This document shows, in pieces, positions 47,405 to 57,384 of a DNA stretch of 64,000 nt; positions within the stretch are counted from its first letter, which is position 1, and each line of letters begins with the position of its first letter. The notes under the pieces were generated by a model, which had not been told where the DNA came from, made no database searches, and saw only the letters and a program-made list of their open reading frames with translations. Position numbers and translations under genes: made by a program. The DNA comes from Spirochaetota bacterium (GTDB lineage Bacteria; Spirochaetota; Spirochaetia; Treponematales; Treponemataceae): assembly GCA_016285185.1 (NCBI GenBank), contig JAEEQG010000148.1:1-64000 (forward strand), in the 5' to 3' direction.

Positions 47405-49597
47405 ATGGATAAAACTAAAATTCCTTATATTTTTGATGATGATTTCTCTGAAAAAGAGTTTGAAAAAAAACTTCTTTCCAAAATATATGTTCCCGCTGAC
47501 CAGCAGTTTGTTTCTGATTTGTATGAAAAGTCTGAAGAAGGTATCTACAGTCTGAAGAAGGACCTGGAACTTTCAAAACAGCAGCAGAAAAAATTAAAGA
47601 CTATCGCAACTCAGATGAAAAAACAGAAAGGACGTATCAAACTCCTTCCACTTATTGTTACAATCGCAGTTATCGTTCTTGCTGTTATGACGGTCATCAC
47701 TTTTAAAAACAGAATTGTTAAAAAGGCTATGACGGTTGCACTGGAGTCCGTATTCGGAGCAAAGTGCGATATTTCTTCCGTAAACCTTAAGATTTTGGAT
47801 TCAAGTCTGCGCGTAAAAGAAATAGCAGTCGCGAATAAAGATGAGCCGATGAAGAATCTTTTTGAACTTTCGGACATTAATATAGATTTTGACTTGGTTC
47901 AGCTTTTAAAAGGCAGATTTGTAATGGATGAGATTCTTGCGGAAGGTATTCAAGTAGGTACTGACCGCGAGGTGTCCGGTGAACTTCCGAATAAGAAAAA
48001 AGATAAAAAGGAAGAATTGACGGAAGAAGAAGCCGCGCAGGTAAAGCCGATTCAGGAGCAGATTGCGGATTTGATAAAGGAAAAAACAGGGGTTTCCGCA
48101 GAGGGCGTTACCCATATGTTTGCCCAGTATGATCCTAAAACAATGGTAAACGATTTTTACGACCAGATGCAGTCTCCAAAAATTATACAGAATCTTCAGC
48201 CGCAAGCAGAAAACCTTGTTTCGGGTTGGAAAACCACAGCGGAACAGATGGATCATGATGTAAAAGACTTTACTGAAAAGGCGCAGGTTCTTGTATCGAC
48301 GGATATAAGCAAAATAAATGATCCTGTCGTGCTTAAACAGCTTCTTGAAAACCTGAATGCGGTTCTTACACAGGCTGATACGATTAAAACTTCAGTTGAG
48401 AGTGCCGTTACAAAAGTTAAAGATGATGCAAATACAATTAATACCATCACAGTAGACATGAAAAATGCCATAAATGCTGACTTTGCTATGGTAGATACAA
48501 AGGTAAAGCAACTTTCTTCACTTGATATTTCAAAAGCTGCAAGACTTTTTTCCGGTGATTTGGACCAGCCGGCTCTGCAGCTTATTTCCAAATATCTCCC
48601 GACTGCAAAGATGGCTTTGGACAAAATCCAGGAATTCCAGAATTCCGGTTCAAAAGAAGCAAAAGCTGAAAAAACAAAGAAAAAGACTGCAACAAACCGT
48701 CTTGCGGGCAGGAATGTGGAATACAGGAAAGATACTATACCTGACTTTTTGATACGGAATCTTTCTTTGTCGGGAAAGGATGTTAAGCGTGACTTTGCGC
48801 TTTCCGGAAACATAAAGAATATTTCGAACGACTGCGACAAACTTGATAAGCCGGTAGAGGCTTTTGTCAAACTGAACAGGAACAGTGTAAATACAGAAAC
48901 TCTTTCTGCTATCGTTGATATGCGTAAAAACAGGACACAAAAGGCAATCAGTGCTTCGCTTACAGGCAGCAATTATTCTTTCAAGGATTTTACAATACCG
49001 AATATGGAAAACACAGCCGGTATCCCGTTTATTTCAGGACTTGCCAATATAAAAGCTGATTTGGCTTTTGACACCGATTTGAGTTTTGATCTTGCGGGTG
49101 CGCTTGATTTGACGCAGGCTGCAATAAAGGTCAAACCGTTTGAACCGGAATTCGCTTATTCCTTGTATACTAGGGCTGTTGAGCCTATTACACAGTTTGT
49201 GCTTTCCGCAAATGCGGGCTATGATCCCAAAACATTGCTCAAACTGCTGATTAATTCCGATTTGGATAAAAAGCTTTCGGAAAGTATGCAGGTTCTTTTC
49301 AGACAGGAACTGACAAATGCTAAAAATCAGATAGAAACTCTTGCAAAGCAGGAAATAGAAAGACTTTCGGGTCCTCTGGAAGAACAGCTTTCAATGTTCG
49401 GAGACATAAAATCACTGGTTAACACTGACGGTGACAACTATTCCATAAACAAAAAGCTTGTTGAAGAAAGAATCAGCGAGATTCGTAAAAAACTTACAAC
49501 TCAGCTTACAAACAGTGATCAGACAAATCAGGTTGTTGACCAGCTTCCTGACGGTGTAAAAGACGGAGTAAAAGATGTTCTTAAAAAACTGTTTTAG
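47405..49597 (+). CDS. TIGR03545-like protein (membrane-anchored, AsmA-like features possible)
   Basis: Single TM 'LLPLIVTIAVIVLAVMTVITF' then a large extracytoplasmic region; start ATG 47405 just after upstream stop. Confidence 0.75.
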   Translation: MDKTKIPYIFDDDFSEKEFEKKLLSKIYVPADQQFVSDLYEKSEEGIYSLKKDLELSKQQQKKLKTIATQMKKQKGRIKLLPLIVTIAVIVLAVMTVITFKNRIVKKAMTVALESVFGAKCDISSVNLKILDSSLRVKEIAVANKDEPMKNLFELSDINIDFDLVQLLKGRFVMDEILAEGIQVGTDREVSGELPNKKKDKKEELTEEEAAQVKPIQEQIADLIKEKTGVSAEGVTHMFAQYDPKTMVNDFYDQMQSPKIIQNLQPQAENLVSGWKTTAEQMDHDVKDFTEKAQVLVSTDISKINDPVVLKQLLENLNAVLTQADTIKTSVESAVTKVKDDANTINTITVDMKNAINADFAMVDTKVKQLSSLDISKAARLFSGDLDQPALQLISKYLPTAKMALDKIQEFQNSGSKEAKAEKTKKKTATNRLAGRNVEYRKDTIPDFLIRNLSLSGKDVKRDFALSGNIKNISNDCDKLDKPVEAFVKLNRNSVNTETLSAIVDMRKNRTQKAISASLTGSNYSFKDFTIPNMENTAGIPFISGLANIKADLAFDTDLSFDLAGALDLTQAAIKVKPFEPEFAYSLYTRAVEPITQFVLSANAGYDPKTLLKLLINSDLDKKLSESMQVLFRQELTNAKNQIETLAKQEIERLSGPLEEQLSMFGDIKSLVNTDGDNYSINKKLVEERISEIRKKLTTQLTNSDQTNQVVDQLPDGVKDGVKDVLKKLF

Positions 49598-50594
49598 AAT
49601 TATTCTGCTTGCTCTGACTGCCTGTATTTGTTTTTCTTGTGATAAAATTCTGCCCGAACAAAAAGAAAACAAAGAGATTGTGGTACCGGATATCAGTATC
49701 CAGGGAAAATCATATGAAAAAACTGGTTTTATCTATGTAAACGGTGGAACCGTAAAAGGCAAGGAAACGTTTGCCACAGATACGATTCCTGTTTTTATGG
49801 TTGAAAACGGAAATGAAGAATCATGCCACGTTTTGCAAAAAAGTACGTTTGAACCCAAAACAACGACGATTGTGCAGTCTTTTTTGCTCGGGAAATATGA
49901 AGTTACACAGGAATTTTATGAAGATGTATTAAATACGGCCGCAGATTCAGAAACCGGTATAAATCCTGCACCGTCGTATTTTGTTTATGATATATCTGAG
50001 AATGAGAGGCAGAATCTAAGACCTGTTGAACGTGTAAGCTGGTTTGATACCGTATATTTTTGCAACAGATTGAGCAGATTACAGAATCTGGATTGTGTTT
50101 ATGAAATGTCTTTAATCGATGTTAACAGCGAAACACATTCTATAGAAAGCGCAATTGTCCGTGCTGATTTGTCCAAAAACGGATACAGGCTCCCTACCGA
50201 AGTTGAATGGGAATATGCCTGCCGCGGTGGCAATCCAAAATCTGATGAATGGCTTTATACATATTCCGGCAGTAATGAAATGGATTCTGTTGCATGGCAT
50301 TGTACCGAAGGCAATTACAATATTCCGACTGATACCGGTGACGTTACAAGAATCGGGAAAACACATGAAGTTGGTTTAAAATCCCCAAATTCTCTCGGTT
50401 TTTATGACATGACAGGAAATGTTCAGGAATGGTGTCATACTGATGAAGAAGGTAATGCCGTTGCAAGAGGCGGCAGCTGGTACAGGGTTGAAGGGGAAGG
50501 TACTGTAAATTTCAGGGCTGTTTTGGAAAAACAGACTGTAAACATAGGCTGCGGATTCCGCCTGTGCCGTGTTCCGTATCAGGACGAGTTTTAA
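49575..50594 (+). CDS. Formylglycine-generating enzyme (SUMF1)-fold lipoprotein
   Basis: Lipobox 'LTACICFSC'; 'LGKYEVTQEFYEDVL', 'VERVSWFDTVYFCNRLS', 'GYRLPTEVEWEYACRGG', 'NSLGFYDMTGNVQEWC', 'ARGGSWY', 'GFRLCR'. Confidence 0.93.
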   Translation: MFLKNCFRIILLALTACICFSCDKILPEQKENKEIVVPDISIQGKSYEKTGFIYVNGGTVKGKETFATDTIPVFMVENGNEESCHVLQKSTFEPKTTTIVQSFLLGKYEVTQEFYEDVLNTAADSETGINPAPSYFVYDISENERQNLRPVERVSWFDTVYFCNRLSRLQNLDCVYEMSLIDVNSETHSIESAIVRADLSKNGYRLPTEVEWEYACRGGNPKSDEWLYTYSGSNEMDSVAWHCTEGNYNIPTDTGDVTRIGKTHEVGLKSPNSLGFYDMTGNVQEWCHTDEEGNAVARGGSWYRVEGEGTVNFRAVLEKQTVNIGCGFRLCRVPYQDEF

Positions 50595-50692
50595 AAACGG
50601 CTGACTGCCTTGTATTTTGAATTGCCATAATATATAATTTGTAAACAGGTGTCTTTGGACACTTTGAATATGTTATAGGAGAATATAGCATT

Positions 50693-51997
50693 ATGGAGAA
50701 CTTTTTTAAACTCAAGGAACGAGGAACGACTGTCGGCAAAGAAGTCATTGCCGGTATAACAACCTTTCTCGCTATGGCTTACATTCTTGCTGTAAACCCT
50801 GGAATCCTTTCAGCATCAGGAATGGATTTTGGTTCTGTATTTACAGCTACAGCAGTTGCTTCTGCTATTGCAACGCTTGTTATGGCCTTTGCCGCAAACC
50901 TGCCTGTTGCACTGGCACCTGGAATGGGACTTAACGCATTCTTTACCTACACAGTAGTTCTCGGAATGGGTTGTTCATGGCAGTTCGCTCTTACAGCTGT
51001 ACTTTTGGAAGGTATTCTTTTCATTATTCTTTCACTGGTTGGTGTTCGTGAAGCGATTATCAAATCAATTCCTGCAAGTCTCCGCAAGGCTGTTGCTGTA
51101 GGTATCGGTCTGTTTATCACATTGATCGGTTTGGCAAACGCAGGTATTGTTTCATCAGAAACAGGAACAATCATTGGTTTTGTTAATTTGAACCTCCAGA
51201 ATTCTGCCGCATTGGTTGCAGTTCTCGGTTTGATCATTACAATCATTCTTTACGTTCTTAAAGTACCTGGTTCTGTTTTAATCGGTATTGCTATTACAAC
51301 AATCATCGGTATTCCGTTCGGAGTAACTTCAGTTCCTGAAAATTTCAAAGCTGTTTCACTCCCAGCTGCACCTTATTTCTTTGAGTTTGAATGGTCAAAT
51401 GTTCTTACTATGAAGTTCTTCATTGTTTTCTTCACATTCCTCTTTACAGATATGTTTGATACAATCGGAACCCTCATGGGTGTTACAGAACAGGCCGGAC
51501 TCACAGACAAAAACGGTGACATTCCTAACGCTAAAGGCGCTTTGTTTGCAGATGCTGTAGGTACAGTTGTCGGTTCTATTTTCGGTACTTCAACAGTAAC
51601 ATCATTTGTTGAATCTTCAGCAGGTGTTGCATCAGGCGGACGCACAGGTCTTTCTTCTGTTGTTACATCTATCTTCTTCCTGTTGGCATTGTTCCTCAGC
51701 CCGTTGTTCGCTCTTGTTCCAAGTGCAGCAACAGCTCCTGCATTGATTTTTGTAGGATTCCTGATGATCAAGTCTGTAGCAGGTATCGATTTCAGCGATG
51801 TTACAGAGGGAATCCCCGCATTCATCACAATCATGGTAATGCCTTTCTCATATTCAATTGCAAAAGGTATTTCCTGGGGTATCATTGCTTACGTTATCTG
51901 CAAGGTTGCCGGTAAAAAAGCAAAAGACATTCCTGTTGTTACATGGATTTTGGCAGCAATCTTCCTGTTTGACATTATCTTTGAAGCAGTGAAATAA
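50693..51997 (+). CDS. NCS2 family permease (PbuG/AzgA-like purine transporter)
   Basis: 'GKEVIAGITTFLAMAYILAVNPGILSASGMD', 'LAPGMGLNAFFTYTVV', 'DMFDTIGTLMGVTEQAG', 'GTSTVTSFVESSAGVASGGRTGL'. Confidence 0.96.
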   Translation: MENFFKLKERGTTVGKEVIAGITTFLAMAYILAVNPGILSASGMDFGSVFTATAVASAIATLVMAFAANLPVALAPGMGLNAFFTYTVVLGMGCSWQFALTAVLLEGILFIILSLVGVREAIIKSIPASLRKAVAVGIGLFITLIGLANAGIVSSETGTIIGFVNLNLQNSAALVAVLGLIITIILYVLKVPGSVLIGIAITTIIGIPFGVTSVPENFKAVSLPAAPYFFEFEWSNVLTMKFFIVFFTFLFTDMFDTIGTLMGVTEQAGLTDKNGDIPNAKGALFADAVGTVVGSIFGTSTVTSFVESSAGVASGGRTGLSSVVTSIFFLLALFLSPLFALVPSAATAPALIFVGFLMIKSVAGIDFSDVTEGIPAFITIMVMPFSYSIAKGISWGIIAYVICKVAGKKAKDIPVVTWILAAIFLFDIIFEAVK

Positions 51998-52029
51998 ATC
52001 GTAGACTGGAATTTTTCAGTCTGAAATCA

Positions 52030-52062
52030 AAAGCCCGTTGTCTTATGATAACGGGCTTTTTT
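52030..52062 (+). terminator. Rho-independent terminator
   Basis: aaagcccgttgtcttatgataacgggctttttt. Confidence 0.92.
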
Positions 52063-52092
52063 ATTTGTCTATTGAAAAAATGTTCATATATA

Positions 52093-52122
52093 AAAAAAGC
52101 TCATCTTTATGATGAGCTTTTA
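52093..52122. terminator. Hairpin downstream of tRNA-Gly (bidirectional-looking terminator)
   Basis: aaaaagctcatctttatgatgagctttt. Confidence 0.75.
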
Positions 52123-52124
52123 AG

Positions 52125-52196
<72 letters not shown>

Positions 52197-52258
52197 AAGT
52201 CAATTTACTCTGTATTTATAGCAAAACAAATAAAATTAGTCAAGCGGATGTCTAAAAC

Positions 52259-52960
52259 TTATTTTTTCAGCATACTGCCGAGAACATTGCCAATGAGGGA
52301 TGCTGCATCGGTTGCGCCTGTCTTTTTGGAACTGGAACCTGTTTTGCCGGAGGCTGGTTTCTTTGCGGCAGAAGGTTTTTTACCGGAAGAAGAGGTATTT
52401 GTTGAAGTTGCTCCAAGAAGTCCTGTAAGGAGTGAACCAACATCCACATTCTTCAAAAGACCGCCTACAAGGTCTGTAACAGCGGAACCGGAAGAAGACT
52501 GTTCTTTACCGAGCAGACTCATCAAAAGCGGTGCAGCAGCGGAAAGAATTGATGTTGTTTTGTCTGCACTTACACCGGCTTTTTTTGCGATTTCCTTTGT
52601 TGTTGCTGAACTTGGAGAACCGATTAAGTGTGAAAGGATTTTGGAACCATCAGTTAAATCAACGTTTTTGAAAAATGAACCTAGGTTGGAATTATAATCT
52701 TTGGCGTGAGAAGCAAGTGCTTCTGTAAAACCTGCAGCGGTTTTGGAATCTTTTGTCTGGGCGCTGACACCCTTCAATAAAGCCGGAACAGCAGCCTGCA
52801 GAACGCTTTTTACTTCCTCAGGTTTTGAATTTGTACATTTACCTACATTACTAATACTGCTTGAGCTTAATAATGTATTCAACAATGCGGATGCATCCAT
52901 ATTTTGTACTCCTTGAAAAAATATACAACTTATTATAAATGCGAAATGATTATTGGTCAA
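52259..52960 (-). CDS. DUF937-like protein (start may be about 52900)
   Basis: 'SNVGKCTNSKPEEVKSVLQAAVPALLKGVSAQTKD...AKKAGVSADKTTSILSAAAPLLMSLLGKE'. Confidence 0.85.
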   Translation of the reverse strand: MTNNHFAFIISCIFFQGVQNMDASALLNTLLSSSSISNVGKCTNSKPEEVKSVLQAAVPALLKGVSAQTKDSKTAAGFTEALASHAKDYNSNLGSFFKNVDLTDGSKILSHLIGSPSSATTKEIAKKAGVSADKTTSILSAAAPLLMSLLGKEQSSSGSAVTDLVGGLLKNVDVGSLLTGLLGATSTNTSSSGKKPSAAKKPASGKTGSSSKKTGATDAASLIGNVLGSMLKK

Positions 52961-53010
52961 ACAAAATAAAAAGTGACAAAAAATAGAATTTAAAAACTAT
53001 ATAAATAAAT

Positions 53011-54390
53011 ATGAAACTATTTCAAAAAATGAACTCGATGAGCTTTGCAAGCATTTTTGCAGTTTCAAGCTTGTTCAGTTTATACACGTCACTTATGTTT
53101 TCCGTACAGGCTGCTTATTATATATCCGCAGTACTAGTAATTATTTCGCTGAATCTTGTATTAAAAAAAGAATTTCATTTTATTTTTGCGGCTGGTTTTA
53201 TGTTGGGAATCTGCATATCCTTACAGACGATAAAAAACAACAGTCCAATTATAAGTCTGATTCCTGATGAGGATATCAGGCTTATACAGGGAATTGTACT
53301 TTCAGATCCTGTTCCTAAAGAAAATGACAATTATTGCTTTACAATAAAAACAGAGATTGCTAAATCTGAAAGCATGATAAGTACAGCAAAAGGGAACATA
53401 AATGTTTTTGTACAATCAGACTTGATTGAAAAGCCTGATAGAGAGATTGTGCTAACAAGGCAAATGCAAACTCGTGTATTAATAGAGCAGGGAGCCCGTT
53501 TTTATTTTACAGGCAGATACAGTGTCAAAAACAACAGCTTTTATGCGGATAAAGCTGTATTTTTGGAATGGAATAAAAAGATATACAAAACCCGTACTAA
53601 AATGCGCAGGAGACTCAAAAAGACGTTGCTGTCATGGGGTGATGCCGGGACATTGCTTCTTGCTCTGGTAACCGGTACCAGGGAGTTTGTCCCTGTAAAA
53701 CTACGGAATAACTTTACACAGACGGGTATTGCCCATATTCTTGCATTATCGGGAATGCATCTGGCAATAATCGGCGGTTTTGTTAAAAAGCTTTTTAAGA
53801 CTTTTTTAGGTACTAATACTGCTATACTTATAACGTTACTGGCATGTGGTTTCTTTTTGTGGTTTGCCGGAGTCAGTCCCTCATTACTGAGAGCTTTTAT
53901 CTGCCTTTTTATTTCTACAATATTTGAATTCTTGGGTATAAATATAAAAAACATTACGATTCTCTCTTTAAGTTTTTTAATTCAAATTGCGCTTTTCCCT
54001 GAACATTGTCTGTCACTGTCTTTTATGTTGTCTTATACAGGATTGGCCGGTATTTATCTTTTTATGGAGTTTTTTAAATGGATTTATACGGGATATCTGC
54101 GTCTGCCGAAAAAACTTGCAGAAAGTATTGCTGTTTCAACTGCGGCACAAGCGGGTATACTTCCCGTCAGCATATTCTGCCTCAAACAGATAGTACCAGT
54201 TGGAATTATTACAACATTATGTGTAAGTCTTTTTATAAGCCTGTTTTTTATTTTAGGAATATTTGGTATAATCTTTTCAGTGGTTTTTAACGGATCTTCA
54301 GCGGTATTTTCTTTTCTGCTGAGTATGATTTATGCAATAATTTGCAAAATTATCGACTTTTTTACGCTGTTTCCGCCTATAAACCTCTGA
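53011..54390 (+). CDS. ComEC/Rec2-family competence protein
   Basis: 'RNNFTQTGIAHILALSGMHLAIIGGFVKKLF', 'LWFAGVSPSLLRAFICLFISTIFEFLG', N-terminal OB-like DUF4131 region. Confidence 0.92.
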   Translation: MKLFQKMNSMSFASIFAVSSLFSLYTSLMFSVQAAYYISAVLVIISLNLVLKKEFHFIFAAGFMLGICISLQTIKNNSPIISLIPDEDIRLIQGIVLSDPVPKENDNYCFTIKTEIAKSESMISTAKGNINVFVQSDLIEKPDREIVLTRQMQTRVLIEQGARFYFTGRYSVKNNSFYADKAVFLEWNKKIYKTRTKMRRRLKKTLLSWGDAGTLLLALVTGTREFVPVKLRNNFTQTGIAHILALSGMHLAIIGGFVKKLFKTFLGTNTAILITLLACGFFLWFAGVSPSLLRAFICLFISTIFEFLGINIKNITILSLSFLIQIALFPEHCLSLSFMLSYTGLAGIYLFMEFFKWIYTGYLRLPKKLAESIAVSTAAQAGILPVSIFCLKQIVPVGIITTLCVSLFISLFFILGIFGIIFSVVFNGSSAVFSFLLSMIYAIICKIIDFFTLFPPINL

Positions 54391-54405
54391 ATTAATAGGA
54401 GTAAT

Positions 54406-55251
54406 ATGCTTGATTATGATTCTCCTTCTGCATTGAAAGCATTCCTTGATTCAAAAGGAATGAGCATGCAGAAAAAATTCGGCCAGAATTTTCTCATAAA
54501 TGCAAATGCACGCAAAAAATTAGCGGATGCACTTAATATCACTAAAGGCTCAACTGTTTGGGAAATAGGGCCGGGCTTGGGTGCTGAAACATGCCTGTTG
54601 CTGGATAAAGGTGCAAACGTTACTGCTTTTGAGATAGATAAAGGTTTTGTGAGCGCTTTGCGTGAACTGTTTAACAACTATGATAATTTTTCCATTGTTG
54701 AAGGAGATGTTCTGAAAACCTGGAAAAAACAGCTCGAAACAACCGGAATACCGGACAGGCTTTTTGGAAATCTGCCTTACAACATTGCGGCAACAATTCT
54801 TGCAGATTTTATTACTGAAGGTGTCCGTTTTGATTCTGTTGTAATAACCGTTCAAAAAGAAGTTGCCATGAGAATTTGTGCAAAACCCGGAACAGAAGAT
54901 TATTCTTCATTTTCTGTACTGTGCCAGTGGGCTTATGATACAGAACCCCTGATGGATTTGGCGGGCGGTTGTTTTTGGCCGCGCCCCAATGTTGATTCAA
55001 GAGCTGTAAAACTTACAAAAAAGCAGGATTGGCCGCGCTGTAAAGATCCTGGTTGTTTTATGAAAATGCTCAGAGGTTTATACGTTTCACGACGTAAAAC
55101 CATAAAAAATAATCTAACACAGTTTTTATCAGATGGTACTGCCGCCGATGTAATATTGCAAAAAGCAGGCATAAACCCCATGACAAGGGCTGAGACACTG
55201 CCGTTGGAAGAACTGTTGCATTTATCCGATATTGTATTAGAATATATATAA
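54406..55251 (+). CDS. rsmA: 16S rRNA (adenine1518-N6/adenine1519-N6)-dimethyltransferase
   Basis: 'KKFGQNFLINANARKKLADALN', 'VWEIGPGLGAETCLLL', 'LFGNLPYNIAATIL'. Confidence 0.96.
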   Translation: MLDYDSPSALKAFLDSKGMSMQKKFGQNFLINANARKKLADALNITKGSTVWEIGPGLGAETCLLLDKGANVTAFEIDKGFVSALRELFNNYDNFSIVEGDVLKTWKKQLETTGIPDRLFGNLPYNIAATILADFITEGVRFDSVVITVQKEVAMRICAKPGTEDYSSFSVLCQWAYDTEPLMDLAGGCFWPRPNVDSRAVKLTKKQDWPRCKDPGCFMKMLRGLYVSRRKTIKNNLTQFLSDGTAADVILQKAGINPMTRAETLPLEELLHLSDIVLEYI

Positions 55252-55264
55252 AAGCGAGAAAAAA

Positions 55265-55963
55265 ATGAGTATAAGCGATAATATCAAGAATATACAAAAC
55301 ATAATTGAGGATGAAGAAAAAGAAGCGGGCAGAGTTTCCGGTTCTGTCAAACTGATGGCTGTGAGCAAATTTCATACTTCAGAAGAGATAGAAGAAGCAA
55401 TAAAGGCTGGAATATGCCTGTTCGGCGAAAACCGCGTACAGGAAGCTGAAAGCAAATTCCCTGCACTTATACAAAAATACCCGGATATTTCACTGCATAT
55501 GATTGGTTCTTTACAGCGAAACAAAGTTAAAGATATTGTAAAAATTGCATCCTGTATTGAGTCTGTAGATCGTAAGGAATTGATAGAAGAAATCGAAAAA
55601 CAGTGTAATAAGATAGATAAAACCATTTCTATTATGTTTGAAATTCATACCGGTGAAGAATCAAAATCCGGCTATACAACGGAAGAAGCCCTTGAAGAAA
55701 GTATCTCATATTCATTATCCTGTCCGCATATCGTTCCTATTGGTTTTATGACAATGGCGCCGTTTACGGATAATCAGTCGGATATAAAGGCATCTTTTAA
55801 GAAACTTGTTGAGATTGCAGAAAAGATGAAGTCCAAATTTCCTTCAATAAAGTTTTATGAGCTTTCAATGGGAATGAGCAGTGATTACAAACTGGCAATT
55901 CCCGAAGGCTCTACTATCGTTAGAATCGGCACAGCCATATTCGGCGAGCGGAAAAAGGTATAA
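55265..55963 (+). CDS. YggS-family pyridoxal phosphate homeostasis protein
   Basis: 'LMAVSKFHTSEEIEEAIKAGICLFGENRVQEAESKF', 'HMIGSLQRNKVKDIV', 'LSMGMSSDYKLAIPEGSTIVRIGTAIFGER'. Confidence 0.96.
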   Translation: MSISDNIKNIQNIIEDEEKEAGRVSGSVKLMAVSKFHTSEEIEEAIKAGICLFGENRVQEAESKFPALIQKYPDISLHMIGSLQRNKVKDIVKIASCIESVDRKELIEEIEKQCNKIDKTISIMFEIHTGEESKSGYTTEEALEESISYSLSCPHIVPIGFMTMAPFTDNQSDIKASFKKLVEIAEKMKSKFPSIKFYELSMGMSSDYKLAIPEGSTIVRIGTAIFGERKKV

Positions 55964-55965
55964 AA

Positions 55966-56430
55966 ATGAAAAAACTGTTCTTTTGTCTGAGTTGTTTTAT
56001 TGTTTTATCTTCGTTAATTTTTGCGCAGAAGATTGAAGTTGAAGGTGCTGAGCCTTATCAGTATGAGGAATTTCCTGAATGGGCACATCAATTGCGTCGT
56101 TCTGAGATAATTACGGTTGGTTCATATCCCTTTACTGTTATGGCTGTAGGATTCGGATATTCATTTTACAGATACTTTGCAAATAATATGGACAACAAAT
56201 ATTCTCCGAACCCTTTTATGAACGCCAACAACAAGAACTATTCAGCTGAAGAACAGAAAAAGATGATAAAGTACGCGGCCGGAATGAGTTTTGGTATAGG
56301 TCTGACAGATTTTATAATCAATCAGGTTATTATATCGAAAGAGAAAAAACAGGAAAAACTTAAAGAAGAAGCCTGGGATCCGGATATTGAGATTATTCCC
56401 GTAAAGAAAGATACCGGCAGCATGGAGTGA
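55966..56430 (+). CDS. Exported hypothetical protein
   Basis: Signal peptide 'MKKLFFCLSCFIVLSSLIFAQ'; 154 aa in an apparent operon. Confidence 0.7.
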   Translation: MKKLFFCLSCFIVLSSLIFAQKIEVEGAEPYQYEEFPEWAHQLRRSEIITVGSYPFTVMAVGFGYSFYRYFANNMDNKYSPNPFMNANNKNYSAEEQKKMIKYAAGMSFGIGLTDFIINQVIISKEKKQEKLKEEAWDPDIEIIPVKKDTGSME

Positions 56431-56436
56431 AAAAGT

Positions 56437-57384
56437 GTGAACACTATTTCCATAGTTGCAGATGAAACACTCACATCTCCAATTCGTCTTGATGTTTATG
56501 CGGCTTCGTTACCGGAAGGAATTTCACGTTCTCGCTTAAAAAACGGACTGAAATCGCTAAAAGTGAACGGAATACCGGCTAAGCTTTCAAAACAGATTAA
56601 AGCCGGTGATTTAATCGAGATAGAATGGGAAAATACTGTTACAGATACAATTGAACCGCGTAATATTCCGCTTGATATTTTGTATGAGGATAAAAGGGTT
56701 ATAGTTGTAAACAAAAAGCAGGGAATGGTCGTTCATCCAGCGGCAGGTAACTGGGACAATACGCTGGTCAATGCTTTGTTTTTTTATTTGGGCAAATCTG
56801 TTGAAAAAACGGAATCATTGGAACAAATGCGCCCGGGAATCGTACACAGGCTGGATAAAGACACTTCTGGTACGATTATTACCGCAAAAGACAAGGATGC
56901 AGAAATCTGGCTGCAGAATCAGTTTCAAAAGAGGCGTGTAAAAAAAGAATATATTGCGATTGTAACCGGTAAACCGCCTAAACCACGTGGTTCAATTAAA
57001 ACTGGCTTGACTCGGGATTCACGAAACCGGAAAAAGTTTACATGGTGCGATATTGACAAGGGAAAGTTTGCACATACCATATTCAAATGTGTATGCACAT
57101 ACGGAAACTATTCTCTTATGCGGCTTAAACTAAAAACCGGAAGAACACATCAAATACGTGTACATATGAAATATCTGGGATGTCCTATACTGGGCGATCC
57201 TGTTTACGGAAAAAAAGACAAACTTTTTACAACAGCGACACTTATGCTGCATGCAAGAAAACTCGGCATTCGGCTGCCTGATTCTGAAGACTTTGTGGTA
57301 TTTGAATCACAGATACCCGAAAGATTTAAAAAAGTTATGCATATGCTGCATAAAACCTATGACAGAGAAAAATGGCATTTATAG
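56437..57384 (+). CDS. RluA/RluD-family pseudouridine synthase with S4-like N-terminus
   Basis: 'ILYEDKRVIVVNKKQGMVVHPAAGN', 'GIVHRLDKDTSGTIITAKD', 'LKTGRTHQIRVHMKYLGCPILGDPVYG'. Confidence 0.95.
   Translation: MNTISIVADETLTSPIRLDVYAASLPEGISRSRLKNGLKSLKVNGIPAKLSKQIKAGDLIEIEWENTVTDTIEPRNIPLDILYEDKRVIVVNKKQGMVVHPAAGNWDNTLVNALFFYLGKSVEKTESLEQMRPGIVHRLDKDTSGTIITAKDKDAEIWLQNQFQKRRVKKEYIAIVTGKPPKPRGSIKTGLTRDSRNRKKFTWCDIDKGKFAHTIFKCVCTYGNYSLMRLKLKTGRTHQIRVHMKYLGCPILGDPVYGKKDKLFTTATLMLHARKLGIRLPDSEDFVVFESQIPERFKKVMHMLHKTYDREKWHL

Noticed and set aside
48253-48972. 239-aa minus-strand ORF
   Set aside because: Lies wholly antisense to the TIGR03545-like gene; Ser/Phe-rich translation typical of a shadow ORF.
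50595-50692. Possible purine riboswitch upstream of the NCS2 permease
   Set aside because: A small gtgtc-tttg-gacac hairpin exists, but the conserved purine riboswitch junction and loop sequences are not visible.
51373-51885. 170-aa minus-strand ORF
   Set aside because: Antisense to the NCS2 permease; no independent support.
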